Source: Oribacterium sp. UBA5894 (GTDB lineage: Bacteria > Bacillota > Clostridia > Lachnospirales > Lachnospiraceae). From it: 38,141 nucleotides of DNA. The notes under the pieces were generated by a model, which was not told where the DNA came from, did no database searches, and was given only the letters and a program-made list of their open reading frames with translations. The stretch covers positions 1 to 38,141 of the forward strand of contig DJEQ01000010.1 in NCBI GenBank assembly GCA_002431355.1, written 5' to 3'. A program made the translations under genes and the position numbers. Positions within the stretch are counted from its first letter, which is position 1; each line of letters starts with the position of its first letter. Shown here one piece after another: positions 1 through 8,051 of the stretch.

Positions 1-227
1 TCCTGCTCGAGAAAGCGCTGCTTTTCAATCGCCTGAATGTAGATTTTTCCGGCATCCGTGAGACTGATCGGACGGGTGCGCCGATTGAAGAGCGGCATGC
101 CGATCGACTTCTCGAACTTCTGGATCGCCATGCTGAGCGCAGGCTGAGAGATGAAGAGCTTTTCTGCTGCCTTTGAAAAGCTTCCCTCCTTATAGATTTC
201 ATAGACATATTGCATATCGAGCTGCAT
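1..227 (-). CDS. LysR-family transcriptional regulator (N-terminal part, cut by window edge)
   Basis: The first 75 codons of a LysR-type DNA-binding regulator can be read on the minus strand; the effector-binding domain lies outside the window. The visible part is the winged helix-turn-helix: residues 15-35 carry the family pattern GSFSKAAEKLFISQPALS, followed by the wing segment around GMPLFNRRTRP and the LTDAG turn. The start ATG (225-227) is preceded by a strong AAGGAGGGG ribosome binding site. The gene is divergent from the ptsH operon 665 bases away. Its own promoter and a dyad ATAAG-N6-CTTAT lie upstream, so autoregulation is likely. The target genes cannot be told from this fragment. 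Family assignment is sure; function is unknown. Confidence 0.93.
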   Translation of the reverse strand, partial: MQLDMQYVYEIYKEGSFSKAAEKLFISQPALSMAIQKFEKSIGMPLFNRRTRPISLTDAGKIYIQAIEKQRFLEQ

Positions 228-332
228 CGTTCCCCTCCTTTTTATTGAATCATATCCGGCGTGTCGGAATCTGTCCGCCGACATGCCAGTACGCAGAGAC
301 GAGTGTGCCCTTGCACTCCTGCATCCGACTTC

Positions 333-362
333 ATTTTAGTGTATAAGCCATTACTTATGCAA
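333..362 (-). promoter_or_regulatory. Predicted lysR promoter with internal ATAAG-N6-CTTAT dyad
   Basis: On the minus strand TTGCAT (357-362) and TAAAAT (333-338) are separated by 18 bases, a reasonable sigma-A pair. The spacer contains the inverted repeat ATAAG-N6-CTTAT (343-358). LysR-type regulators commonly bind such AT-rich dyads on their own promoters, so this is a candidate autoregulatory operator. Seen: the motifs and their overlap. Inferred: the use. Confidence 0.55.
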
Positions 363-479
363 TCGTGAATTTCATTGATTATTATTTATATACATACAGA
401 CGTACCATAGAGATATTTATGAGAAGTGAGTAGCTCTTATACGTGTACGGAACCTTAGGTGAAATAGGAGGACAAAAAA

Positions 480-530
480 ATGAATCACTTAACCATATGC
501 CTGAGTATAGCGGCATGCAGATTACTTTAA
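480..530 (+). CDS. Possible 16-residue small peptide with consensus ribosome binding site
   Basis: A perfect AGGAGG (466-471) sits 8 bases before an ATG that opens a 16-codon frame ending in TAA; the product reads MNHLTICLSIAACRLL. It is hydrophobic with two cysteines and looks like a short membrane-inserting or leader peptide. No similarity to a known leader peptide is recognised. There is no runs-of-codon signal for amino-acid attenuation. It lies alone between lysR and ptsH; a weak terminator-like hairpin follows at 648-675. It may be a genuine small protein, a decayed gene start, or chance. Confidence 0.3.
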   Translation: MNHLTICLSIAACRLL

Positions 531-793
531 TCAGATTTATCTTTAGGTCAACGCACGTCGGTATTATGTTACGATGCAGGACAATATCTATGCTTTGCAT
601 GCGGAGATGAATGCGCTATGATAGGTGCATGCATATGGAAAGAAGCAGGGTCGCTTGGATTTTTCTGGGCGATCCTCTTTCTTTATGTGAATGCTACGCG
701 CTGTGCGGACAGATGTTCTACACGCACGGACAGAAGAGGAATATTTGTTTTTACCATTGCTATAAGCTGTATTTATTGTTAAAATGACATAAA

Positions 794-807
794 GTTAAAG
801 AATTAAC
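794..807. promoter_or_regulatory. Rex-like operator candidate upstream of ptsH
   Basis: GTTAA-AGAA-TTAAC is a perfect 5+5 dyad with a 4-base centre. It matches the core of the Rex consensus described for Clostridia (TTGTTAA-N4-TTAACAA) at 10 of 14 fixed positions. It overlaps the predicted -35 box (803-808), so binding would block transcription. Only one other GTTAA-N4-TTAAC was found by eye in the window, at the flavoprotein promoter (8689-8702). The regulator itself is not in the window. Confidence 0.5.
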
Positions 808-831
808 GGGTTCTATATATGCAAGTTATAC
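803..831 (+). promoter_or_regulatory. Predicted promoter of the ptsH-nagE operon
   Basis: TTAACG (803-808), a 17-base spacer and TTATAC (826-831) form a moderate sigma-A promoter about 60 bases before the ptsH start. It is the best-spaced pair in the AT-rich region before ptsH. The -35 box is inside a GTTAA-N4-TTAAC palindrome. Confidence 0.5.
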
Positions 832-892
832 AAAATGCGCCACTTTTAGTAATGGAAGGATGAATGCGTCAAGTAGAGAGGAAGAACGATAG

Positions 893-1150
893 ATGAAGGA
901 ATTTACGTATACCATTCAGGATGAAATCGGCTTACATGCAAGACCTGCAGGACTGTTGGTAAAGGAAGCGAAGAAATATGAGAGTGCCATCACGATTGGC
1001 TGTAAGGGAAAGAGCGCGGCTGCGACGAAGCTGATGGCCATCATGAGCATGGGTGTGAAGCAGGGCGATGAAGTGACCGTGCAGATCGATGGTCCGGATG
1101 AGGATGCGGCTGCAGCCGCGCTCGAAATCTTTTTCCGGGACAATCTGTAG
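893..1150 (+). CDS. ptsH: Phosphocarrier protein HPr
   Basis: HPr is the small cytoplasmic PTS protein that takes phosphate from enzyme I on a histidine and passes it to EIIA domains. The 85-residue length is normal. The active-site loop GLHARPAG puts the phosphoryl-carrying His at residue 15. The helix that in Bacillus HPr carries regulatory Ser46 reads AATKLMAIMSMG here, with Lys at position 46, so the HPr kinase site is absent. The usual HPr-Ser-P/CcpA route of catabolite repression therefore cannot run through this copy. A ribosome binding site (GAGAGGAAG) precedes the ATG. It is first in the operon with ptsI and nag genes, and a Rex-like palindrome sits on its promoter. Identity is sure; whether another Ser46-type HPr exists elsewhere is unknown. 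Confidence 0.97.
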   Translation: MKEFTYTIQDEIGLHARPAGLLVKEAKKYESAITIGCKGKSAAATKLMAIMSMGVKQGDEVTVQIDGPDEDAAAAALEIFFRDNL

Positions 1151-1282
1151 AGCATGAGACCTTCCCGAAGCGATCGGAGAGAAGCTCGTTTAGTGATGAA
1201 TGGTTCGGATGCGTCCGTCCGCCCGACCTGTTCAGGTGAGAACGGTACAGATATCAGAAGAAAAGCGGAAAAAGGAGTGTGC

Positions 1283-2902
1283 ATGGAAAAATACATCGGG
1301 AAATCGGTATATAAGGGAATTGCGATTGGTCCGATTCAGGTGCTGAAAAAGCAGGAAGGCCTCGTAAAGAGGCAGCACATCAAGGATGTGCAGGCCGAGC
1401 TTCAGCGACTGGAGGAGGCGAAGGAAAAGAGTCTCACACAGCTGGGAGCACTCTATGAGAAGGCACTTCGTGAGGTTGGAGAGGCCCATGCGCAGATCTT
1501 CGAGGTGCATCAGATGATGCTCGAGGATGAGGATTATCAGGATGCTATCCACGCGATGATTGAGAACGAGGCGGTCAATGCAGAATATGCCGTGGCCATG
1601 ACGGGCGACAACTTCGCCGAGATCTTTGCACAGATGGACGATGAGTACATGCAGGCGCGTTCTGCCGATGTGAAGGACATCTCGAATCGTCTCGTTCGAA
1701 ACCTTCAGGGAGACGAGGACATCGACTGGAAAACGATGGAGCCGTCCATCCTCGTTGCGGACGATCTTACGCCGAGCGAAACGGTGCAGATGGAGAAGTC
1801 AAAGATCCTTGCCTTTGTGACGGTGCATGGGTCGACGAATTCCCATACCGCGATTCTTGCGCGCATGATGAACATTCCGGCGCTCATCGGCGTTCCGCTG
1901 GAGCTCGATACGCTTTCCTCTGGAAGCATGGCGATCGTGGACGGAATGACGGGTAGCTTCTATGTGAATCCGGATGAAGAGGAGCTGCGTGCGGCGGAGG
2001 CACAGAAGGCGAAGGCAGAGGAGCGAAAGCGACTGCTCGCCGTCTATAAGGGACGTCCGTCCGTCACGAAGTCCGGGCGGAAGGTGCATGTTTTTGCCAA
2101 TATTGGCAATGTTTCCGATGTGGCCTATGTGCAGGAAAACGATGCCGAGGGGATCGGCCTCTTCCGAAGTGAGTTCCTCTACATCGGAAAGGACGCATTA
2201 CCGGACGAAAATGAACAGCTGAATGCCTACCGTCAGGTGCTGCAGGCCATGGGAGGAAAAAAGGTCATCATTCGAACACTCGATATCGGGGCGGATAAGA
2301 AGGCGGAGTATCTCCATCTCGGGCAGGAAGAAAATCCAGCGATGGGCTATCGTGCGATCCGCATCTGCCTGACACAGCCGGAGATCTTTAAAACACAGCT
2401 CCGTGCGCTGCTTCGCGCCGCGAAGTTTGGAAATCTGTCCATTATGTATCCGATGATTATTTCCCCAGAGGAAGTAAAGCGCATTCAGGAGATCGTCACC
2501 GAAACAGCCGCGGAGCTGGAGGCGGAGGGAATCCCGTATGCGATTCCGGAGCAGGGCATCATGATCGAAACACCGGCGGCTGTGATGATGGCAGACGAGC
2601 TCGCCACCATGGTGGATTTCTTCAGCATTGGCACGAATGATCTGACACAGTATACGCTGGCGATCGATCGGCAGAATACAAGGCTTGATGATTTTTATAA
2701 TCCTCATCATGAGGCGGTGCTTCGGATGATTCAGATGACGATCGATGGTGCACATAAGGCTGGAAAATGGGTCGGCATCTGCGGAGAGCTTGGGGCGGAT
2801 ACGACGCTCACGGAGCGCTTTGTAGAGATGGGCATCGATGAGCTGAGTGTGGCGCCTTCCATGGTGCTTCCGGTACGACAGAAAATCTGCGAGATGGAAT
2901 AA
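1283..2902 (+). CDS. ptsI: PTS enzyme I (phosphoenolpyruvate-protein phosphotransferase)
   Basis: Enzyme I autophosphorylates from phosphoenolpyruvate and feeds HPr. The protein is 539 residues from the ATG at 1283, chosen because AAAGGAG lies just before it and MEKYIGKSVYKGIAIG is the standard N terminus; the frame is open further upstream from 1154 but that part has no family character. The phosphorylated histidine is H188 in NSHTAILAR. The C-terminal PEP-binding barrel shows GIGLFRSEFLY, ENPAMGYRAIR, GIMIETPAA, IGTNDLTQYTLAIDR and the catalytic cysteine loop VGICGELG. It follows ptsH after 132 bases and precedes nagB by 9 bases, so it is part of the amino-sugar operon. It is slightly shorter than the roughly 570-residue norm, but all motifs are intact. 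Confidence 0.97.
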   Translation: MEKYIGKSVYKGIAIGPIQVLKKQEGLVKRQHIKDVQAELQRLEEAKEKSLTQLGALYEKALREVGEAHAQIFEVHQMMLEDEDYQDAIHAMIENEAVNAEYAVAMTGDNFAEIFAQMDDEYMQARSADVKDISNRLVRNLQGDEDIDWKTMEPSILVADDLTPSETVQMEKSKILAFVTVHGSTNSHTAILARMMNIPALIGVPLELDTLSSGSMAIVDGMTGSFYVNPDEEELRAAEAQKAKAEERKRLLAVYKGRPSVTKSGRKVHVFANIGNVSDVAYVQENDAEGIGLFRSEFLYIGKDALPDENEQLNAYRQVLQAMGGKKVIIRTLDIGADKKAEYLHLGQEENPAMGYRAIRICLTQPEIFKTQLRALLRAAKFGNLSIMYPMIISPEEVKRIQEIVTETAAELEAEGIPYAIPEQGIMIETPAAVMMADELATMVDFFSIGTNDLTQYTLAIDRQNTRLDDFYNPHHEAVLRMIQMTIDGAHKAGKWVGICGELGADTTLTERFVEMGIDELSVAPSMVLPVRQKICEME

Positions 2903-2911
2903 GGAGTCGGT

Positions 2912-3652
2912 ATGAGAATTTACAGAGCGAAGGATTATGCGGATATGAGCCGAAAGGCGGCGAACATTGTTTCTGCGCAGGTCATCATGAAGCCGGACTG
3001 CGTACTGGGGCTTGCTACCGGCTCGACGCCGATCGGGCTCTATAAGCAGCTCGTGGAGTGGTACCAGAAGGGCGATCTCGATTTTTCAGAGGTCCGGACG
3101 GTGAATCTCGATGAGTATAAGGGACTGAGTCGGGACAATGATCAGAGCTATTACTACTTCATGCATGCGCAGCTCTTTGACCACGTCAACATTCCAGTCG
3201 AGAATACGCATCTTCCGAATGGCATGGAAATGGATTCCGAGAAGGAGTGTGCGCGCTATTCGAAGCTGATCCGCTCCATGGGCGGCATCGATCTTCAGCT
3301 GCTCGGTATCGGCCACAACGGACACATCGGCTTCAATGAGCCGGAGGAGGCCTTTGAGACGGATGTCCACTGTGTGGACCTGACGAAATCAACCATCGAA
3401 GCCAATAAGCGCTTCTTTGCCTCGGCCGACGAGGTGCCGAAGCAGGCCTACACGATGGGGATCAAGACCATCATGCAGGCGAAGAAGATTCTGATTGTGG
3501 CTAGCGGTGAGGACAAGGCGGAGATCGTCCACGACGCCTTCTTCGGCCCGATTACGCCGAAGGTTCCGGCGTCGGTGCTGCAGCTTCATAATGATGTAAC
3601 CCTCGTGGCGGATGAGGCAGCACTGCAGAAGGTGAAGCTCGACTCCATCTGA
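2912..3652 (+). CDS. nagB: Glucosamine-6-phosphate deaminase
   Basis: It converts glucosamine-6-phosphate to fructose-6-phosphate and ammonia, the last committed step of GlcNAc use. The 246-residue length is typical. Family motifs are all present: the substrate loop LATGSTPIGLYKQL near residue 35, the catalytic VNLDEYKGL near 66-74, and LLGIGHNGHIGFNEP with the catalytic His near 130-145. The ATG has AAGGAG five bases upstream and lies 9 bases after ptsI, which implies co-translation. With nagA and the NagE-like transporter it makes a full pathway. No oddity seen. Confidence 0.97.
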   Translation: MRIYRAKDYADMSRKAANIVSAQVIMKPDCVLGLATGSTPIGLYKQLVEWYQKGDLDFSEVRTVNLDEYKGLSRDNDQSYYYFMHAQLFDHVNIPVENTHLPNGMEMDSEKECARYSKLIRSMGGIDLQLLGIGHNGHIGFNEPEEAFETDVHCVDLTKSTIEANKRFFASADEVPKQAYTMGIKTIMQAKKILIVASGEDKAEIVHDAFFGPITPKVPASVLQLHNDVTLVADEAALQKVKLDSI

Positions 3653-3778
3653 AGGAGGCATACATCGGTGATGACAGGATGGCAGGAGCGGACAGCTGCA
3701 TTTCGAATGGTCTTAATTCGTCGTCCATACGGATGAGAAATCGTCACTTCACAGAAGGGTAAAGGAGAAGCGAAGAAC

Positions 3779-4894
3779 ATGAAAATCAAGGGTGCGAAGG
3801 TCTATACTGCGGCGCATCGGTTTGAAAATAAAGATATTATGGTGAAGGAGGGCCGTTTTGCAGCAGAGGAGGCAGAAGACACGATCCTCGATGCGACGGG
3901 ACTCTGGATGATTCCGGGGCTCATTGATCTCCATTTCCATGGCTGCATGCATGCGGACATGTGTGATGGCACGGAGGAAGCACTGGACATCATGTCGAGC
4001 TATGAGGCCTCGGTCGGCGTGACGTCGATCTGTCCGGCGACGATGACGATTGAAAAGCCAGCGCTCTTAAAGGCAATGCAGAACGCTGGAAATTATACCT
4101 GTAAGGGAGGGGCCCACCTCGTCGGCATCAATATGGAGGGGCCATTTATCAGCCCGGAAAAGAAGGGCGCACAGGCGGCAGAGAACATTCGCCCCTGTGA
4201 TCTGCGCTTTTTCAGAGAAATGCAGGAGGCCTCTGGTGGACTCATTAAGCTTGTGGATCTGGCTCCGGAGGAGCCGGGTGCGATGGACTTTATCGATACG
4301 GTGAAGGATCAGGTCGTGGTCTCCATCGCCCATACGATGGCCGACTATGACACGGCCAGGGAGGCAATCGCACATGGTGCTTCGCATGTGACACATCTCT
4401 ATAATGCGATGCCGCCACTCCATCATCGAAATCCAGGCGTCATTGGTGCTGCACGGGATGCGGAAAGCTGCCATGTGGAGCTGATTTCGGATGGCGTACA
4501 TGTCCATCCGTCGATGATCCGGGCAACGTTTTCGATGTTTGGTGCGGAGCGGATCATGCTCATCAGCGACAGCATGCGGGCGACCGGACTCGAGGATGGG
4601 GAATACAGTCTCGGGGGTCAGCCGGTGACCGTGCATGGAAATCTGGCAACGCTTCATGATGGGACGATTGCGGGCTCGGTTACGAATCTGATGGACTGCA
4701 TGCGTTATGCTGTGAAAACGGCGGGCATTCCGCTTGAGGATGCGGTTCGCTGTGTCACGGAGAATCCGGCCAGAGAGATCGGCATCTATGAGGAGGTCGG
4801 CAGCATTGAACCTGGGAAAAGGGCGGATTTTGTGCTGCTCGATTCGGAGCTTCGGCTCGTACATGTGTTTATCAATGGAAAGGAATTTGCTTAA
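3779..4894 (+). CDS. nagA: N-acetylglucosamine-6-phosphate deacetylase
   Basis: It removes acetate from GlcNAc-6-phosphate to give the NagB substrate. The 371-residue amidohydrolase-fold protein has MIPGLIDLHFHG for the first metal-binding strand, GINMEGPFISPEKKGAQ with the metal-ligand Glu, SIAHTMADYDTA and HLYNAMPPLHHRNPG with metal and substrate histidines, ELISDGVHVHP, and MLISDSMRATG with the catalytic Asp. A GTAAAGGAG ribosome binding site lies before the ATG. It is separated from nagB by 126 bases in which I see no convincing promoter or terminator, and it touches the following EIIA gene directly (TAA then ATG). Confidence 0.97.
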   Translation: MKIKGAKVYTAAHRFENKDIMVKEGRFAAEEAEDTILDATGLWMIPGLIDLHFHGCMHADMCDGTEEALDIMSSYEASVGVTSICPATMTIEKPALLKAMQNAGNYTCKGGAHLVGINMEGPFISPEKKGAQAAENIRPCDLRFFREMQEASGGLIKLVDLAPEEPGAMDFIDTVKDQVVVSIAHTMADYDTAREAIAHGASHVTHLYNAMPPLHHRNPGVIGAARDAESCHVELISDGVHVHPSMIRATFSMFGAERIMLISDSMRATGLEDGEYSLGGQPVTVHGNLATLHDGTIAGSVTNLMDCMRYAVKTAGIPLEDAVRCVTENPAREIGIYEEVGSIEPGKRADFVLLDSELRLVHVFINGKEFA

Positions 4895-5374
4895 ATGTTT
4901 GATTTTTTAAAGAAAAAAGAGAAAAGTAACGTTCTTCATGCACCGTGCAAGGGAAGGGTCGTGCCGATTACAGAGGTACCGGATCCGACCTTTGCGGAGA
5001 AGATCTTAGGAGATGGCTTCGCCGTGATCCCGGAGGAGGGAAAAATCTATGCACCGGCAGATGGTGAGATTACGATGGTGTTTGATACTCTGCATGCGAT
5101 TTCGCTTACGAGCACCCAGGGAACGGAAATCCTCCTTCATATCGGACTCGAAACCGTGAACCTGAAGGGAGAACCGTTTACACCGCATGTAAAGGCAGGC
5201 GATCAGGTGAAGCAGGGCGATCTTCTCATGGACGTGGATCTGCAGAAAATCACAGCAGCGGGACTCAATACGATCACGCCGGTGCTGATTTGTAATACGG
5301 ATGATTATAAGGAAATCAAATTGCAGAAGGAAGGAGAGGTGACGCTTCAGGATGAAGTCGTAAGGATTTTCTAA
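4895..5374 (+). CDS. PTS EIIA domain protein, glucose/GlcNAc type
   Basis: A free-standing cytoplasmic EIIA (159 residues) that takes phosphate from HPr and gives it to the EIIB domain. Both conserved histidines are there: H67 in LHAISLTS and the phospho-acceptor H82 in ILLHIGLETVNL. The hairpin-rich fold is flagged by APADGEI and VKAGDQVKQGDLL. The start codon follows the nagA stop without a gap, and its ribosome binding site (GGAAAGGAA) is inside nagA. The EIICB protein encoded next has no EIIA domain of its own, so this protein is its natural partner. A second role as an inducer-exclusion regulator (as E. coli Crr) is possible but not shown. Confidence 0.95.
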   Translation: MFDFLKKKEKSNVLHAPCKGRVVPITEVPDPTFAEKILGDGFAVIPEEGKIYAPADGEITMVFDTLHAISLTSTQGTEILLHIGLETVNLKGEPFTPHVKAGDQVKQGDLLMDVDLQKITAAGLNTITPVLICNTDDYKEIKLQKEGEVTLQDEVVRIF

Positions 5375-5429
5375 TCGCCGAACACCCGCTGGAGCTGTTC
5401 CAGTGTGGTATTTTTAAAGGAGGGGAAAT

Positions 5430-6899
5430 ATGAAGTTTCTTCAAAAGTTAGGTAAAGCGTTGATGCTCCCGGTAGCAGTACTGCCGATCTGTGGCATCCT
5501 GATGGGCATCGGATATCTGCTCTGTCCGGCGACGATGCAGGGCGGTGATATCCAGGGTGCAGCGAATCTGATCGGTCTCTTTCTCGTAAAGGCCGGTGGT
5601 GCGCTGATCGATAACATGGCGATTCTCTTTGCCATCGGTGTCGGTGTTGGTATGTCCGATCAGAATGATGGGACCGGTGGCATTGCAGCTCTTGCCTCGT
5701 GGCTTATGATTACAACGCTGCTCGCTACGGGTACCGTAACCACCCTGATGCCGTCCATCGCGGATGACGCGACGAAGACGCTCGCATTCAACAAGATTGC
5801 CAACCCGTTCATCGGTATTCTCGCCGGTGTCATCGGTTCTCAGTGCTACAATCATTTTAAGGATACGAAGCTTCCGGATTTCCTGGCATTCTTCAGCGGT
5901 AAGCGCTGCGTTGCTATCGTGGCCGGTGTGGTATCCATCATCGTATCGGCGATTCTTCTTTTCGTATGGCCGCTGCTCTTCGGTGCACTCGTTGCCATCG
6001 GAGATGGCATCGCGAAGATGGGCGTCGTTGGCGCAGGCATCTATGCCTTCCTGAACCGTCTCCTGATTCCAACGGGACTCCATCATGCACTGAACAATGT
6101 CTTCTGGTTTGATACCATTGGCCTCGGTGATCTTCAGCACTTCTGGGCAGGTGAGACCTCAGCCGACGTTTCCTGGAGCCTCGGCATGTACATGTCCGGC
6201 TTCTTCCCATGCATGATGTTCGGTATTCCAGGTGCTGCCCTTGCGATGGTGAAGTGCGCGAAGCCGGAAAAGAAAACGGCCGCGATTGGCCTTCTTCTTT
6301 CCGCTGCGGTATGCTCCTTCATCTGTGGCGTCACGGAGCCGTTTGAGTTTGCCTTTATGTTCCTGGCACCGGGTCTCTATGTGATTTACGCAGCACTCTA
6401 TGGCATCTTTACGATCGTGACCGTAGCGCTCGGTTTCCGTGCCGGCTTCAGCTTCTCGGCAGGTGCGATGGACCTTCTGTTCTCTGCATCTCTTCCGGCA
6501 GCAGCGAAGACCTGGCTGATCCTTCCACTCGGCATCGCGGCCTTTATCGTGTTCTATGTCGTCTTCCTGTTTGCCATTAAGAAATTCGATCTGAAGACAC
6601 CTGGAAGAGAAGAGGATGATGTCGAAGCAGAGAAGAAGGTGGAGCTTGCCAGCGACGACTTCACCGCAATCGCACAGCAGATTCTGAAGGGCTGTGGCGG
6701 CAAGGAAAACATTGCCTCCATCGATAACTGTGTTACGAGACTGAGACTGGAAGTCAAGGACATGACCCTCGTTGATGATAAGGCCATTAAGGCCGCTGGT
6801 GTAGCCGGTGTCATCCGCCCGGGCAAGACCTCGGTACAGGTCATCATCGGCACGAAGGTGCAGTTTGTAGCCGATGCATTTTCACAGCTTTGCAGATAA
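5430..6899 (+). CDS. nagE: PTS EIICB transporter, N-acetylglucosamine (NagE-like)
   Basis: This membrane transporter imports and phosphorylates the sugar. Residues 1 to about 385 form the hydrophobic EIIC domain with MLPVAVLPICGILMGIGY at the start and the substrate loop LIPTGLHHALNNVFWFDT near 210-227, a signature of the GlcNAc/glucose class. The C-terminal EIIB domain starts near 410 and carries the phospho-cysteine C434 in SIDNCVTRLRL. The 489-residue length fits EIICB without EIIA. GlcNAc specificity is inferred from the nagA/nagB neighbours and the EIIC loop; glucose is the alternative. AAAGGAGGGG precedes the start. The operon ends at the hairpin at 6935-6960. Confidence 0.93.
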   Translation: MKFLQKLGKALMLPVAVLPICGILMGIGYLLCPATMQGGDIQGAANLIGLFLVKAGGALIDNMAILFAIGVGVGMSDQNDGTGGIAALASWLMITTLLATGTVTTLMPSIADDATKTLAFNKIANPFIGILAGVIGSQCYNHFKDTKLPDFLAFFSGKRCVAIVAGVVSIIVSAILLFVWPLLFGALVAIGDGIAKMGVVGAGIYAFLNRLLIPTGLHHALNNVFWFDTIGLGDLQHFWAGETSADVSWSLGMYMSGFFPCMMFGIPGAALAMVKCAKPEKKTAAIGLLLSAAVCSFICGVTEPFEFAFMFLAPGLYVIYAALYGIFTIVTVALGFRAGFSFSAGAMDLLFSASLPAAAKTWLILPLGIAAFIVFYVVFLFAIKKFDLKTPGREEDDVEAEKKVELASDDFTAIAQQILKGCGGKENIASIDNCVTRLRLEVKDMTLVDDKAIKAAGVAGVIRPGKTSVQVIIGTKVQFVADAFSQLCR

Positions 6900-6934
6900 A
6901 TGCGGTTTTTACAGGTAAATACGATTCATGACAG

Positions 6935-6960
6935 GCGGGGCACGCAAGTGCCTCGCTTTT
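6935..6960 (+). terminator. Intrinsic terminator of the pts-nag operon
   Basis: GCGGGGCAC (6935-6943), loop GCAA and GTGCCTCGC (6948-6956) make a 9-bp stem with one G-T pair, followed by TTTT. It lies 36 bases after nagE. Confidence 0.8.
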
Positions 6961-7069
6961 CTGTATGTGGGCTCTTTCTCTTTTCCAGTTCTGCTTCGCT
7001 ACGATTTCGGCACTTTCGACAGAAGAATTTCGTTATTAAAATCACGACTTCTATGCTACTATAGGGAGC

Positions 7070-7930
7070 ATGAGCATTCTTGAAGACATCAAAAAGGAAT
7101 TTGAAATTCCAAACGCCTATGAAAGCTGGGCCACATACCGTGAAGCGTTGACGGATATCATTCTTGCCCATTCACCGGAGAAAGCCGACTCCATCGCGCT
7201 CTATGGCATCGGACCGGCCAATGATCTCGACCTCGGGCGTCTGGCTGCCCGCTATGAGCGCATGACCCTCATCGATGTGGACGAAACAGGCATGCGACAG
7301 GGACTCAAACGCTATGGGCTCCTGCATTCATCGAAGATCCAGATCTGGGCCGGCTCTCTGACCGGTGTCTCATCGAAAGATACGGAGGCTTTTTTGGCAT
7401 CCCTTCTCCATTTTGTACAGAAAAACGGGAGAGGCCTGACGGAGGCGGCCTTTATGGAGGCGTCGCTCAGGGAGCTTGCGAAGCTTCAGACGAAGGTCTA
7501 CCGCTCGCCGGAGGCGCTGCGAAGTGCCCTTCCGTCTGGACAGGATGACCTGAGTGTCAGTGTCGGCCTGCACAGTCAGCTCTGGAGCATCCTGAGCTAC
7601 AGCTGGCTGACCCTCGCAGGAAACGTGGAGGAGCAGATCCTCGGGCATCCCATGCATCAGGACCCGTTTTTTGACGCACTTCGAGACATGGACGATGCCT
7701 ATATTCCCGTGTTGAATGATACGCTTGCGTCGAGAGGAGCGTCCCTGCTTCTTGGTGTCGAGGACGCACCGAAGGATCCTGTCGAAGGTGCCTATCAGTC
7801 GCTTACATACATTCGACGCAGGTATCCGAACGTGGAGGAGCAGCATCTTCACTGGCCCTTCCGCCCGGAGGACGGGAAGGAATACGACATGCTGATCCAG
7901 TTTGTAGAATGTGCGAAGGCTGTATCATAG
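7070..7930 (+). CDS. Hypothetical protein with methyltransferase-like nucleotide-binding fold
   Basis: A 286-residue soluble protein I do not recognise by name. Near the N terminus ALYGIGPANDLDL (43-55), followed by an acidic end of strand two in MTLIDVDETG (66-74), matches the SAM-binding motif I and motif II layout of class I methyltransferases. The pattern is loose, and no catalytic motif is visible in the rest. The C-terminal half is mostly helical with no membrane segment. The start has GGGAG only one base before ATG, too close for a normal ribosome binding site, and possible -10 boxes (TATGCT 7052-7057, TACTAT 7057-7062) lie so close that the message may be nearly leaderless. It sits between the nag operon terminator and the NusG_II gene. 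Substrate unknown. Confidence 0.6.
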   Translation: MSILEDIKKEFEIPNAYESWATYREALTDIILAHSPEKADSIALYGIGPANDLDLGRLAARYERMTLIDVDETGMRQGLKRYGLLHSSKIQIWAGSLTGVSSKDTEAFLASLLHFVQKNGRGLTEAAFMEASLRELAKLQTKVYRSPEALRSALPSGQDDLSVSVGLHSQLWSILSYSWLTLAGNVEEQILGHPMHQDPFFDALRDMDDAYIPVLNDTLASRGASLLLGVEDAPKDPVEGAYQSLTYIRRRYPNVEEQHLHWPFRPEDGKEYDMLIQFVECAKAVS

Positions 7931-8051
7931 AGCAGAAAAGGCGCGAGAAACATGCCCGCTGGCAGCAAGAGCACACAGCCAGGCAGAAATGAACAGCGAT
8001 TAAAAAAAAGAAAGGAACAGGACAGATGCCTTCCCATCTGTCTCAGATACT

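Larger units (their letters stand above)
228..892. other. 665-bp gap between divergent lysR and ptsH
   Basis: This is the only stretch over 300 bases without a convincing gene. It holds the lysR leader and promoter (about 228-362), a consensus AGGAGG followed by a 16-codon ORF (480-530), a GU-tolerant hairpin GGGTCGC/GCGATCC at 648-675 followed by a T-rich run, and the ptsH promoter with a Rex-like palindrome near 794-831. A 50-codon ORF at 635-787 has no ribosome binding site and is probably chance. A minus-strand 72-codon frame at 382-600 has no good start signal and no family look. Confidence 0.6.

Noticed and set aside
382..600. 72-codon minus-strand frame in the lysR-ptsH gap
   Set aside because: No good ribosome binding site, no family look; the plus-strand AGGAGG signal is better.
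635..787. 50-codon plus-strand frame
   Set aside because: No Shine-Dalgarno sequence and Cys/Tyr-rich random composition; it ends in the ptsH promoter region.
1154..1282. Longer N terminus for enzyme I
   Set aside because: The extension lacks homology; AAAGGAG and the standard N terminus place the start at 1283.
3653..3778. Possible internal promoter or small RNA between nagB and nagA
   Set aside because: No convincing -35/-10 pair, hairpin or small frame found.
5385..5405. CTGGA/TCCAG hairpin before nagE
   Set aside because: Only 5 bp, no T run, probably without role.
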